A stretch of 41,832 bases of DNA from Gryganskiella cystojenkinii (taxonomy: Eukaryota > Mortierellomycota > Mortierellomycetes > Mortierellales > Mortierellaceae). The position numbers and the translations under genes are program-made. The notes under the pieces were generated by a model that was not told where the DNA came from, made no database searches, and was given only the letters and a program-made list of their open reading frames with translations. Numbering within the stretch: position 1 is the stretch's first letter; every line of letters starts with the position of its first letter. The DNA lies in the NCBI GenBank assembly GCA_015852425.1, contig JAAAIG010000056.1:35019-76850 (forward strand). Direction: 5' to 3'. Shown here one piece after another: positions 21,601-33,500 of the stretch.

Positions 21601-24550
21601 CGGTCATACAGAGTCACTCTGGATATCTTGGTGAGAGGTACATTCTGGGTCGGATCCACCAATCGTGGCAAGACCACAAGGGACAATGACAGCAGGAACG
21701 GGTTCGTTACTAGCTCTTGAAGGTTAGGGACGCTCTCAATGATTCGGAGGTAGTCTTCAACACTCCAAACCGATTCGCCTTTCGATAGACATTTCTTGAC
21801 ATAGCTCTGAACATAGTTCTGAATCTTGACCTTCGAGAATGGCGCGACCACAGCTTCCTGAAGGTAGGCAGCCCCTGTAAGATCATTCACATCGCCAGGC
21901 TGGAAGAACAAAAGGTAGTCAGGTCCAAGATACTCGCTCCTGCAACTGATAACCATCTTGACGTTCCACTCTCCAGACTTGTTCAGTCGGTTACGGTTGT
22001 AAAGGTTGACCCTATTTTGACATTCGTCATATCCATCGCAGATCAGAATGAACTTGTAATAGGTTTTGAGCTCACGGATTTGATCGTCTGTAAAGTCATA
22101 TTCACGCAATTGCTTGCCGATGAGGTCCTTCTCTGGTTTTTCAATGGCGGGCAAGGTGACAAAGACCGGGATCCGATTTCGGTGTTGGTCATATTCCCTC
22201 CACAAGTCTTTCTCCAGCTGCAGGTTGAACGTAGACTTTCCGGCACCAGAGTCCCCTAGAAGCAAGAACACCTTTTGATCGCCAGCCAGGAACTCATTGA
22301 CCTTGTCAGTCAGATTAAAGAGATTGTCATCAGATGCATCCCGGCTCGACTTGGCTTGCAGAGGGATGTAGACTGCATCCGGCTGTTCTTGTTCGCGGAG
22401 TCGTTGATATTTTCGCAATGAAAGCTCAACCGGGGATTTGTTTTGAACAATATCCAGCAGTGGCGATGAATTGAAGTGGGGAAAAGAAACATTCCAGGGA
22501 TATGAACTAGGCCCAGTGCTACAGCATGCTCGGTAAAGTGCTTGTTTGCTCTCATCACCATTGGTTTTCAGCTCCTCCAGCATTGTTTTGGCTGAAGATT
22601 TCGGGCCTGTGTGAAGAATAATCGATGTTCAATTAGGACCACAGGTTCATTGGCACCCACGCCACGCTCGCATTTTGACCAATATGATTGATTAACACGA
22701 ACCTTGAATGTCATTTTCAGATGTTGAAACCAGTCGCATGAGGATGTCGAGGATATACTGCTTGATCCGCGGTTCCTGTCCCCACTCCTTGTCATTCCGA
22801 TAGATCTCGCCTAGAAATGCAATTGCATCTTTCCGAGAGTCAGTTTCCCAAACTGGATCTGCTGCCAGATCTCCGAGACGCTGACAGACGCCCCATTGGA
22901 AGGCGGGATAGCGGAGACAAGGTGCCTCACAGACCAATATCTTGAACTTGGACAGCTCGCCATTCCGAAAAGCAGCGTCTATGCCACGTAATTGAGGATA
23001 CCAATCGCGGTTGCGATTGAAGCTGAGGCCATTCTTGAACGACTCCAGAAAACTCTGACCGCTTTCCTTCAGTGCAATCACTCCTTTGTATGCATCGACA
23101 ACGAGGTCAAAGACCTGATCGGCACCTTGGAGTCCATCTTGAATAGTGCCGACACTATGAATAAAGTCTGCGATATTTAACTCCTTGATTGCGCTTGCCA
23201 GCCCTCCGACTCCTTTGATTACGGTACCGGATCGTCGTAAAACCGCTTGCCAGGGTTTCTCGTCATCGGGGACAAGCAACAGGGCCTGCATGGCGTATTC
23301 TGCCTGGAACACAATGAAGGGGTCCTTGTTGGTCCTCAACTTCGTTAAGAAGGAAAGGAGTGGCGCGTGCAACATTATGCGGTCAAGACCCTCGACCTTG
23401 TTGTCCGCCATGGCATCCAAGACGAGTGACAGGGCCATCATTATCGGGTATACGTGATCCGCAGTTTTTTGAAAGGTTTTTTGGAGTCGCGTGCTCAAAA
23501 GTTCCAAGATCTTGACGAGATCATCGGCTCTGAAATGACCAGGATCAGCATCCTGAATCAACTGTGCGATACCTTTCAAGGCATGATCATTCAGCAAGAC
23601 CGAGTCGTGGACCCAATTGACCAATTGGGAGAGCAACCTTCGACAATCTCCCTTGTGAAGAACAGGGGCCAGGCACACGACTTCAGCTATGGCTGCCTCT
23701 GTATCCTTCAGTTCATCCCGAACCAGCGCTCGAATCAATTCTGCTGGCATAGCATTGAGTCTCTCTTTCTCGTTATGATTCACGTTTGTGGCTTTGAGCC
23801 AGGCGCGCACTAAGGGGTCGAGTCCAATATCACTAGCCGAGGTCCTCAGGAGAGCAAGGCAGAAAGCAAGCTGGCGGGTACTGAGCAGACGCCCATCCAC
23901 TTCTGGAAACTCGAATGAAGGGACGGATGGAGGACGGTCCGTGGTGAAGATTGTTGTCAATCCACTCAGTTTGTTGAGACTGACGTTTGTCTTTCTCCAA
24001 GGCAAGGGAGGTAATGGTTTGATTTTATCAGCAGGTGTGACGGGAACTGTACCAGCTGCCGTGGCAAAGGCGGCGCCTGGAGTTACTGAAGGGGTAGTCG
24101 CATGATTGGTTGCAACAGACGTAGTCGAAGAAGAATTCACAATAGTTGGTGCGCGACTACGGATAAGACTGTGATCACATTCAGCAGCGGCGATCAGTAT
24201 TGATGGAAAGTGTGGGTTCAACAAAATTCACAAGCTAAGCAGCAACACCTCCTGTTCTGGTCATACCTCAGTTCTTTAGCTTTTCTGTAGCTAGCTTGAG
24301 CCTCGTCAGCGAGTCCTAACTTCTCGAGTTGTTTACGGTGCTCGTCATACACAGCTACGATCCGGTCAATTTCAACGTCACTGGTGCTTTTTTGCGAAAT
24401 GTCGATCCTTTCCAAGTGTCGTTGTGCTTTCTCGCAGTGCTTTTTGGCTAGCTCACTGTCAGGTGTGCCGCTAGCTTTCTCAAGCTCGGCGTATGTGCGC
24501 TTGAGGGCCGTCTTTACCGACAGAGTTCGTTGGGACTCCCACTTTTTCAT
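18663..24550 (-). CDS. NACHT-pentapeptide-WD40 STAND protein (fungal NLR-like)
   Basis: Exons 24550-24267, 24168-22703 and 22606-18663; 5694 nt, 1897 residues, with matching phases. Residues 1-95 are helical and TPR-like. Residues about 95-585 have a Pro/Thr-rich linker, then a helical ARM/HEAT-like region. A NACHT-type NTPase follows, with Walker A GDSGAGKS at 701-708 and Walker B ILICDGYDE around 770-778. Pentapeptide-like A(D/N)LxN repeats lie near 1118-1173, then about 15 WD40 repeats from 1183 to 1876. Such STAND proteins oligomerise on ligand binding by the repeat region, and several fungal ones control non-self recognition and cell death; the role here is inferred from architecture. 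Many blades carry the same SPNGQQIA core, also at DNA level, suggesting recent repeat amplification. The ATG at 22583 is internal: splicing joins the NTPase exon to the helical exons. A 71-nt 5' leader intron (24629-24559) precedes the start. Confidence 0.88.
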
Positions 24551-24558
24551 GATGTGCA

Positions 24559-24629
24559 CTATTGACAGAGTGAACGTTAGAAGAAGGAGCACGCCCAAAG
24601 TCTCTGCTGTTTGCAAGGGTGTTACTTAC
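24559..24629 (-). other. Probable 5' leader intron of the STAND gene
   Basis: Minus-strand sequence begins GTAAGTAAC and ends GTCAATAG, with CTAACG as a possible branch site. It sits 8 nt before the chosen ATG. It explains why the open frame upstream of that ATG has no conserved character. Confidence 0.55.
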
Positions 24630-24871
24630 CAACGTTCAAGACTTTGTTGGAATGATGAAAAAAAGATATGACCGAAAATCAGGCGTGAATGGAAGGCGAA
24701 TGAGGGTTGAGCAGAGAAGTGAAGAGAAGGGGAAGAGGAAGAAAGGAGGGTTCAATGGATGTCTCTTCTTTTGTACTGTTCTCATCTATACTTCGCGACA
24801 CTTGCTCTGAGGCTGTTGGCTGGGAGCAGTCGACAACTCTAAACTAGATTTTTTTTGCTTCTATTCGTTTT

Positions 24872-25181
24872 GGCCAAAATTTATGTGAGCCTGAGCCTTC
24901 CAGTGTGCCAAAACGATTTCTTGTTTGAGCCAAAGAGGTACAGTCTGCTATTGCATACTCCTCGGCCAGCCTTTTTTCCATACATTTGGAGAGACTATGC
25001 AGTTTGACAACAGAGCTTAGGAAGATTCACATGCAACTTTAAAATCGGCCCCCGAAAAAAAAGTGTTTGGAGAGATTATACACCTCGAGAGTATGCAATA
25101 GCAGAGGGTTGACTGTGCCAACAGGAAATCCCGCTGTGCCAAATCTAAAGACGGGCTGTGCCATTATTTTTTGTTTTAGCC
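24872..25181. repeat. Inverted-repeat, MITE-like element
   Basis: The core arms are nearly perfect: 24944-24964 reads TCTGCTATTGCATACTCCTCG, and 25086-25105 is its reverse complement apart from one base. Outward from these arms, imperfect complementarity continues to GGCCAAAA at 24872 and TTTTAGCC at 25181. The spacer has a direct pair TTTGGAGAGA at about 24988 and 25064. The right arm has three copies of CTGTGCCA spaced about 25 bp apart. No coding sequence is present. A clear target duplication was not found, so it is either an old non-autonomous DNA element or another fold-back structure. Confidence 0.5.
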
Positions 25182-25778
25182 CAAAAGTGCAAAAAAGAGC
25201 AACCTTTAAAAAATATAAAATATCCCTTTGCATGTACTTTGCCTTTTTTGCTCCAATTCTTTTGGATCGATTTAACCCAAATCGACCACTTGTGGCGAAC
25301 GAAGGGATAAAAAAAAACTTTTTCGTCGTGCTGAGCCTTCTTCAGACTCAATTGTTGCGGGCAAGACCGCGCAACAAATACCAACATCACAGGATTAGAA
25401 TTCAGTCGCAATCTAAGCATATCTAAGGCTCATCTGTTCATCGGCCAAGATTCGCACAGTATTCGTCTTATTGTTGCTTAACACTCCCCTTCCCTCCGCC
25501 GCGCGTCCACGTCTCTCTGCAGTCGGCTGGCCTCAAAGTCCTCGAACAACACCTCTCTCCCTTTTTTTCTTTGTTAAGAGGCGCTTAATGGATTGTATTT
25601 ACGATGACTTTTTCCACTTGCCAGAACAAGGGAGTGGGACAGGGACAGAGAGGACTCTGACTGACGACACCATGGTTCTCCACCGACTTTTTTGACGGAC
25701 AGGTAAAAGTCTTGCCCCAAACTCTTGGATCTAAAACGGTTGATCCGACAGTGGACTGAATGCGGCTGCATTGCTTTC

Positions 25779-25973
25779 ATGTTCACACAAGGTCTGGATG
25801 GTCGATCCATGAATGTGCGGGCCTTCTATACTCCAGAGAAGACCAGACCCATTCCCTCTCCAAAGAAGCTTCCACTCTCGCCAAGAAAAAGTCCTATGGA
25901 CCGATTCGCCTCCTCCTTCTTTTCCCAGATGGATCGTAAGATGACGAAAGAATCCCAGAAGCGTCATGGATAA
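25779..25973 (+). CDS. Small basic Ser/Pro-rich ORF, doubtful gene
   Basis: An ATG-started frame of 64 codons. Its middle is rich in Pro, Ser and Lys, with SPKK and SPRK motifs like those used by proline-directed kinases, and it ends with a basic tail. No signal peptide, domain or intron is evident. It lies alone in a gene-poor region upstream of PET127. It could be part of a spliced small gene or chance, and it is listed only because of its biased composition. Confidence 0.2.
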   Translation: MFTQGLDGRSMNVRAFYTPEKTRPIPSPKKLPLSPRKSPMDRFASSFFSQMDRKMTKESQKRHG

Positions 25974-26275
25974 AGTGATACATTCTCCATGGATAGGATC
26001 TCTCCTATCAAGATATTTTTATCAGCAAAGAGACTATGTATACCTACAGTATCCGGTCAAGCAGACGGGGAGTGAAGGAGAAGTGGAGGAAGAAGAATAT
26101 ACAGGCTAGAGAGAGAGGATGTCAAAACGGGCGAAGACCACCGAAAGTTGCCACCAAACATTTTGAGTGTGACTGCTGATTCAGGTAAACAGACTTTTGC
26201 ACGCTTGAGAGAGAAAAAGATCTGTCGTAGCCCCTTAATCATTCTTGTTACTCGGTCTTTTTACCATCAAGAACC

Positions 26276-26326
26276 ATGGAACCAGGATCAGAACCAAACA
26301 CCACTGCAAAATTCATACAAACCTAG
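26276..26326 (+). other. Upstream ORF in the PET127 leader
   Basis: ACCATGG gives a strong initiation context for a 16-residue peptide ending in TAG, 75 bp before the PET127 start codon. If the transcript begins upstream of 26276, ribosomes should meet it first and PET127 translation could be damped. The transcript start is not known. Confidence 0.4.
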
Positions 26327-26401
26327 GAAGTCAATTACCAGCAATCAGCGCAACAACATTCAGCGGAACAACAACCTAATTGGAAAGAAACCGTGCGCAT
26401 A

Positions 26402-29400
26402 ATGTCAAGAGCCTTTGGCATCTCATGTCGCACAGTCCCGCTTGGGAGGGTATCCTCCTCCTCCGGACTCGTCCTCAGCTCCGTGCTCAGGGCTACCAAC
26501 GGCCGGATCTCGACTAAACTCACAACAAGATGGTACCCCACCAGGACGATATCTTCCTCAACTCCATCAAGCAAGCGACTCGAACGAACAGCAGCCCCCA
26601 AAAAACCAAAAGGGATCAAAAAAAGTGACTCCGCCATCCCTACAAAGGAGGGATCTGCCGAGGGCGCCGGAAGCACTGGTGAGAGACCCGCGTTTGTAAA
26701 GACACCCGCAGTTTCCGCCAGGGAGATGGTTGCCGCGATCGTGTCCAGACGTAAAGACACTGACCCTTTCACCCCGAATGCCGATCCGTTCGCGAACCGA
26801 CTCGACTCGGCGATCCAGGCGGGATTGAAGGGGACGGGATCAGCGTCATCAGGAAGGAGGGACTCGAGGCACAATCGAGCCAATGTTGAACCGGCATCAG
26901 GGGTACAATTACCGGATGTGCAGGCACATTACCTTGTAGGACCAGCCCGTTGGGAGTCTGTTCAAGCCAGCGACGTCAAAATTAAGAGTGAGTGAGCGAA
27001 TGAACCAAGAACCTCCTTTAGTTTGATGGACACTCTACTTTACATCTGTTGGCTAACGCGATAAGCGATGCGCTTGATTTCCCATTTGCAGATATCACAC
27101 CCTCGAATAGACCAAAGGTAGCAGCACTGGAGCATGGATTGGATCGAGTTTTGTTCAAGTAAGTCCCATTGTCTGGTGCGAGCCATAGACTTTCTTAGAA
27201 TACTCTGATGACAAGGAATTTGATCTGATCTCCTCCATACCGTCTTATGTCCATATAGCCCGGGAGTCCATTGGTTGCAGGATCCACGCTCATCAGTATT
27301 TAATTTTGATCCATACCTGCGGTCCATCTGTCAGCCAGAAGACTTTGATTACAACGCCCTTCCAGCCTACAAAACCTCATCGATGGATCCATCGCTTCTC
27401 AACGTCACCAAGAAACACAAGGCAAAGTACATGGGATCAACGTCTTCGATGACCTCTATCCTTTCTCAGTTCTATTATTTGATCTCGGCGTGGAAACCAC
27501 TCAAGACGAGTCATCTATCAGGCGCATTCGCATCTCAGGTAAAAGGAGCGGCTTGTAATATGGAGGAAACATTATGTTATGAAACTGCGGACGAAATTTA
27601 TCTGGAATACGCACAAAGGACAATCTCGGCTGACACCCTTGTGGACTTTCTTGTACTGATAGCCAAAAGGATTCACGCGGTTAAGTCGAGCCCCTACGAC
27701 GATTCAACTCGTCTACAAAGGGTCGGGCGTGTATGCCGTTGATGCAGACAAGACCTTTGATTCCAACACAGTATTGATGCAACTGGTATGTAGATGACCA
27801 CTCACCTTTTTTTTAAACTATTTTCTGTAAACGGCAAACAGTCCTAACACTAACAAACACATCTTGATTATTGCGATTTAGGGAAAATCCATGGAAAAGA
27901 TGCTTACAAGCACACCGGAAGAATTTTCCCGATTCACAAAGGAAAACTCTTGGCAGGTCTCAAAAACCGAACGTAACGAACCCGAGGCCTTCAACTACAT
28001 CACAGCAGAGAACTTTGTTCTCCGATCCCAACTCGATTGCGAGGACCCTCGACTTCCAGGAAAGACCTTTGATCTCAAGACCCGCGCCGCGGTCGCGATT
28101 CGACTCGACGTTCATAACTATGAACAAAACCAAGGATACCAACTCTCAAAGGCTCACGGCTACCTCGAGTCGTTCGAACGCGAGTACTACGACATGATGC
28201 GCTCCGCATTCCTAAAGTACAGTCTGCAAGTCCGAATCGGTCAAATGGACGGCATCTTTGTCGCTTTCCACAACACGGCCAAAATCTTTGGGTTTCAGTA
28301 TATTTCCTTGGACGAAATGGATTCTCGCCTTTTTGGAACCAGTGTCATGGGCGATGAATGTTTCCGGAATCAACTTCGAGTCTTGAATAGGACCCTGGAC
28401 GAGATCACAAAGAAATACCCCGAGCAGGATCTCAAGATCACAGTCGATACCGATGAGACGGTCCAGAGCATGAATGTCTGGGTCGAGACCATGCCTCTCG
28501 GAGCGGCATCTTCTCCCCAGGGCAAGAATGTTGAGATCCGTTTTGATGAGAACGGAGCCCCTGAGATGCAACCTGGGGGCGAACTGAGTCTTTGGCAGAT
28601 TGTCTGCTACTCCAATATTAACAGTACACCCACTGTCGGACCTTTTGAATTGAACGACCGTGCCACAGACCTTTGGGAGTTGCGGTTCAAGATTGCGGAG
28701 CTGAACAAACCCCATATGATGAACGAATACCGTCGTGTGAAGGCTCTGCAGGCAGAAATTCTCTCGGATGACAAAGAGCGCGAGGCTGCCGCCGCTGCTG
28801 CCGCTGCTGCCGAGAGCAAGAACTCGAGCGAGGCTGTCGAAAAGACTGCGACCCGCTTTGACGCCATGAGGGACAAGTTGAGACGGATTAGTGAACGAGG
28901 CCGTGTTAAGGCCGAACACGAAGAGAAACGTCAAGCCAGTCAAGGTCTCTTGGTCTGGGAACCCAAGGGATATGTCAAAATCTCCGAGATCACTTCCGAC
29001 TCTGTTGTCTCTGCCGCCACTGCCCCTGTTGTCTCTGCCGCTACTGCACCTATTGTCTCTGCCGCCACTGCTCCTATTGTCTCTGCCGCCACTGCTCCTA
29101 TTGTCTCTGCCGCCACTGCTCCTGTTGTGGATATAACCCCACAATCGATCACATCTCGGATGGTAGAGAAACTCAACAAATTGAAAGAGTCCAAGAGCGA
29201 GTCCAAGAGCGAGCCCAACAGCGAGTCCAAGAGCGAGCCCAACAGCGAGTCCAAGAGTGAGTCCACGAACGAGTCCAAGAGCAAGTCCTCGGCCTCTACA
29301 AAGAACATTGATTCCAACCCTGCTATGCCCAGCATCCAGTACAAAGTCTATTCGAACCCTGTCGACTCTATCCGTCTCGCAATCAAGGACCTCGATTTGA

Positions 29401-30362
29401 TTCGCAAGGCAGTCACGTCCGATCGTCCGCTTGTGGGAAAGGAATTGTCGAGATTTGAAGAGTTGTCAAAATCGAAGCATGCGCCGTTGATTAAATCCTC
29501 GCATGCCTTTGACGAGATTCGATTCAGGCTGTTGTCGATCCCCACCAAACGTGCTGCTTACAACCCGTTTGACCGTGTTGCGTTGGAGCGAATGGCCGAC
29601 ACCATGGAACTACCGAAGTCCGAGATCACACCTGAATTGTCCGATTCCGACCTCCGTAAGAAGCTCTTTCGCTCCTTTCCAAAGTACAAAAGTCGTCAAC
29701 ATCTGGAATATTTCCACAAGCACCTTCACAAAGTGTTGACCTTGAGATCTGATACCAAACCGTTCAAGTCTGTTGAGGAATTTATTGCCTCTCCTGGCAA
29801 CCTCTTGGGACTCGAGCGAGCGATCCAAGGCTTGAACTTGAACAGTAGTCATGTGACCCGATATCATTTCTTCCAGAAGATGTCGAAACTGGATGCGGCC
29901 AAGAAGGGGCTCTTGTCTCAGATCTGGTATTCGGAACAGAAATTCTCAGACGATGAGTTGAAGGCATGGGGTCTTTTCCCAAGAATCTTTAATCCCGAGA
30001 AGTACAAGTCGACGCGCGATATCTTCAGGGCTGGCCAGACTAACTATGCAGAGATGAAGGCCTATAAAAAGCTTGCTGCTCAGAGAACGAGAGAGTCAGC
30101 CCCGGAGGCAGTAAAAGCCAAGAAAAAAGCTGCCGCCGAGGCCATGAAACTGAAGTGGACAGCACATGCCAAAAAAAAGTCGGCTGAACTTCCATCCGCA
30201 GACAGTGTAATGGATGCCTTGATAGCCGATACCAACAGATTCGAGAAGTCTTCGGATATCTTTGTCAGTGACGTCAAGGAGACTGAGAAATCTGAAGATG
30301 CCCCCGCCGTCGAGGGCAAGGATGCGAAACCTTATAGAGGATACGATGTAATATTTTATTAA
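26402..30362 (+). CDS. PET127: PET127-like mitochondrial RNA processing protein
   Basis: Five exons: 26402-26987, 27092-27158, 27259-27538, 27663-27785 and 27882-30362; 3537 nt, 1178 residues, phases consistent. Yeast Pet127 is a mitochondrial membrane-associated protein needed for 5' processing and turnover of mitochondrial RNAs. The family signature is visible as EHGLDRVLFNPGVHWLQDPR spanning exons 2-3, then FNFDPYL, GSTSSMTSILSQFYYLISAWK (split here for length) and FTRLSRAPTTIQLVY. The first 45 residues are rich in Arg and Ser and lack acidic residues, as in mitochondrial presequences. It is longer than yeast Pet127 (about 800 residues) because of an octapeptide repeat region (727-767), a KSE/PNSE repeat (788-821) and a lysine-rich C-terminal extension. 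The frame change between 27538 and 27663 is an intron, not damage. It is convergent with the PH-domain gene. Confidence 0.87.
29004..29123 (+). repeat. 24-bp coding minisatellite (five units)
   Basis: Five tandem 24-bp units, each close to GTTGTCTCTGCCGCCACTGC plus CCCT, encode the octapeptide (V/I)VSAATAP inside the PET127-like protein. Units are nearly identical, so copy number is likely to vary between strains. Confidence 0.9.
29188..29286 (+). repeat. 12/24-bp coding minisatellite, KSES/PNSE
   Basis: Repeats of GAGTCCAAGAGC and GAGCCCAACAGC encode Lys-Ser-Glu and Pro-Asn-Ser-Glu units in the PET127-like protein, about 65 bp after the first minisatellite. The product is highly charged and presumably disordered. 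Confidence 0.85.
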
Positions 30363-30392
30363 TTTTAGCAAAAATCCCCCTTCCCCCCCCCC

Positions 30393-30402
30393 NNNNNNNN
30401 NN
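30393..30402. other. Assembly gap (10 N)
   Basis: Ten N bases follow a long C run at about 30385-30392, so the gap is probably a homopolymer or scaffold break. It lies between the convergent PET127-like and PH-domain genes and breaks no coding sequence. The true length of the missing part is unknown. Confidence 0.98.
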
Positions 30403-30506
30403 TGTAACATAAACAACCATTCTGCATTTCATTAACCCAAGAAGATCAAAAACAAAAACAAAAAAAATGTCATACATTCTGTGATCGATAGCTTTTTATT
30501 TCTTCT

Positions 30507-33500
30507 CTACTGAATAATAGCAGCCCGTTGAGCTCGTAACTCTTCCAGCTCCTGTTGGAGAGCATCACATTCGTTTTTGAGCGACTCTTTCTTTGCTGTC
30601 AAACCTTCGACTTCCAACTCGGTTCGAGCCTTGCGCCTGTACAGAGACTCGAGTTGATCATGGAGCCAATCCATGGTCAGACCTCCTGGGCTCTCTGATC
30701 CTAAGGTTGTACTGTTTTCGACTCTTGTTGTATCTGTTGTTGATGCTGAACTTTTTGATCCCCTGGATGGACGACCGTCACGACCATCACCGTTCTCATG
30801 CGACGCCTCCGCAGGATCCTCTTCTTCGTCCTCCTCTGCAAACGCCAGCTCGCCACAGGACCGTCTGGGCAAAGTCCTGTCCGATTCCAGCGCAAGAGTA
30901 CTCTTGGCTGCTGCTTTTCCTGTAGCCGTGGTGGGGGAAGTGGCTGAGGACGTGGAAGGTTCCATGCCCGTGAACAAGGACATGGATCGACGAGGCTGAT
31001 ACAAATACTTGAAGATTCCACTACCACTGCCGCTACTATTCTCGCCTCGGCGCATACCGTTCATGTTTTGGGCGACTTCTTGATTCGAACTGTCTGGACC
31101 GCTCGTATCCAATGGTCTATCGACGCCACTATCCAACGATCCACCTCGAGGCAGGGGTGGGTGGTTCACCAAACTGGCAGGAGAATTAGCAGAAGAAAGG
31201 GCCGATATTCGACGGGTCATGACCTCTTCAATCGTTTCCTTGACTTCCATGGCTAACATGGCTCGACCCTCATCGGCCTCTTTCTTTCGCATAATAGTTC
31301 CACCTCGTCGAAGGCCCATCATCTTGGCCATATCGCGCATCATCCGCTCAACCCCCGTGAGATTATCCGACATTTCGGAGAACGTCGCCATCTGAATCCT
31401 CGTAAACATTTCGAGTTGGTCCTTGATGACTTCTCGGATCAGTGTCTCGTCCATGGCCACAGCGGGAGGGGCAGACTTGGTCAGTGCTGATGAGTCAGTA
31501 GTGGCAGGACCATCATCTAGAGATTCCATGTTCGTGAAACTCGGATCCGCGACATGAAATGTTTTCGAGGCCGGTTGCATCGCCATCTCCGACATCAATT
31601 CTCGCAAGTGCTCTGTCTGTCGACTGGAATGAGTGACGATCCAGTCTCTCATCTCCTGTAATTCTTCTTTGATCGTACCTTCGCGTGAGGAATCCGAGGC
31701 TTGGGCGTCTTGGATTGAGGACTGTAAATTATTCATCCTCTCCAAGATCTCGTCCCTCTGGTCGTTCAACGAGTTCTCGGAGCGATCCGCTTCTTGAACA
31801 ATGAGATCTTTCAGTCGATCAAATGGCTCTGTCGGCCAATTTAACACAGCCGATTCCTCGTTGCCGTTCATTTGCTCTTGTGAGGTTACTGAGGTCCTCT
31901 TGGGAGCCAAAGATGCTGATCCGGATCGTTTGACAACAGCTGGACCCAATGGCGACGTTTCTTCCTCATCGTCATCCTCATCCGCCTCCAAGAGCTCAAA
32001 GACTTTGGCCAAAAGTTCCTTGTTTCCCTTCTCATACCTAGTCAGTTGCTCATCAATGACAGAGGTCATCCTTGCATCCATTCGGTCCAGCATCTCTGTA
32101 ATTCGATCCGAGGTCGATTGCAATGCCAGCATTTGACTCGATGATCGATCCTTGAGAAGAGTACCACCAAAAACAGAACCTGAGCTCCCGGTGCTGCTAC
32201 TGGGTCTGAGAGAAGCACGCCAGAGCGCTGGCGATTCTACCTCCAAAGGTGAGGACACCGCGGACGGACTCGAAACTTGCTGTTGTTGCTGGTGCTGGTT
32301 CACCGAGATTTGTGATGTCGATCGAGAATGCGTTAAAGGTGGAGCCGGTCCTTCAATACTGTTACCTCTTGCCAGGGCGGTAGCCACACGAGGGCGAGAT
32401 AGTGGTGAACCAGTAGCAGTATCCTGATGTCGACGCTGTTGTTCATCCAGTTGTCGTTTCATCTCTGAGAGTTGATCTGAGAGCTCATAGATCCTGTTAG
32501 ACTGATCTTGGACGGAGGGGATGACTTGGAAATCGAGCCGGTTCAGGACCTCGACTAAAGTAAGCTCATTATCCTCGGGGAGTTCGGAATCTGGTACCGG
32601 ATCGCTTTTGTCAACATCAGTCTCGGGAATTTCGGATATATTTGCCTCTCCTTCGGCGTCTTCAGTGTTCGTGACTACAGCGCTAGTGGATCTACTTTCG
32701 ACTCCTTGAAGCGTCACGATACGTCGTAACAGATGCATCTGTTGATTCATCTTCCTGTCCATTTGTTCCATATGTTCTTGTACGGCTATCATACGCCCAT
32801 CATCCACATTCGGCTCCCGACTCTTGTCGTACTGCAGATCTTGATAGGCCATCATGCGACACTGCGCTGTGTTCACAAACTCGAGCAAGAGAAGAAGCTG
32901 GTCCAACTTGGAAACAACCTGCTGGGAAGAACTGTGAAAGAATTGGAGGTTTTCGTCCTCATCGTAACCGTTTGCGACCATTCCAGAATCCATCATGGCT
33001 TGGTGTTGAGACTTCTCTTCAAACATTCGAGCCATGCCTGCAATCTTGGAATGCTTTCCAGTTGCCAATCCTCCGCCGTTGATCATAGAGCTTGAGTTCG
33101 GGATCTGGAACCCGACGGCAGACGGCGAGAGCGGATGTAGATTGGAAGAGTTGTTGGCAGTGCGCTGAAACTGACCCCTGGAACCACTGTCGATCGTATG
33201 ATAGTACGCTGGTCCTGATACTCCTGTAGACGAATGAACCATCGTACTCGCGGACCGTTGAAGCAACGACAGACCAGTCGCCGTGGCACCGTTACCTGAA
33301 CCTGCGTGTCCACCATTCAGTCGCCTGTAGGAACCAGTACGATTCTGACTCAACAATCCCTGGAGCTGTGGTTGCTGCTGTAACTGCGCCTGTGTACTCT
33401 GAACATTTTCGAGCTGCCCTGTAATCTCTGCCAGTTTCGATCGGATCTCTGACAGGGCTGAGATATCCCTCTGGTGCGCGCTGGGATCCGTCGCCGAGAG

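Larger units (their letters stand above)
24630..26401. other. Gene-poor intergenic region
   Basis: About 1.8 kb between divergent genes. It contains an inverted-repeat element (24872-25181), a doubtful small ORF (25779-25973) and an upstream ORF (26276-26326). Nothing else is recognised, and longer open frames here lack domain or codon support. Confidence 0.5.

Noticed and set aside
22581..22583. ATG at the head of the long NACHT/WD40 frame as the gene start
   Set aside because: The frame is open upstream to a good acceptor at 22607, and splicing to 22703 keeps phase with a conserved-looking helical exon.
25067..25426. 119-codon frame in the intergenic region
   Set aside because: It overlaps the right arm of the inverted-repeat element, is AT-rich and has no recognisable feature.
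27539..27662. Apparent frameshift in PET127
   Set aside because: A GT-AG intron of 124 nt with matching phase 0 restores the family motif FTRLSRAP, so no damage is needed.
28212..29144. Long minus-strand frame (310 codons) opposite PET127
   Set aside because: It is the antisense of conserved PET127 coding sequence and its Ser/Gly/Arg repeats mirror the minisatellite, so it is a shadow frame.
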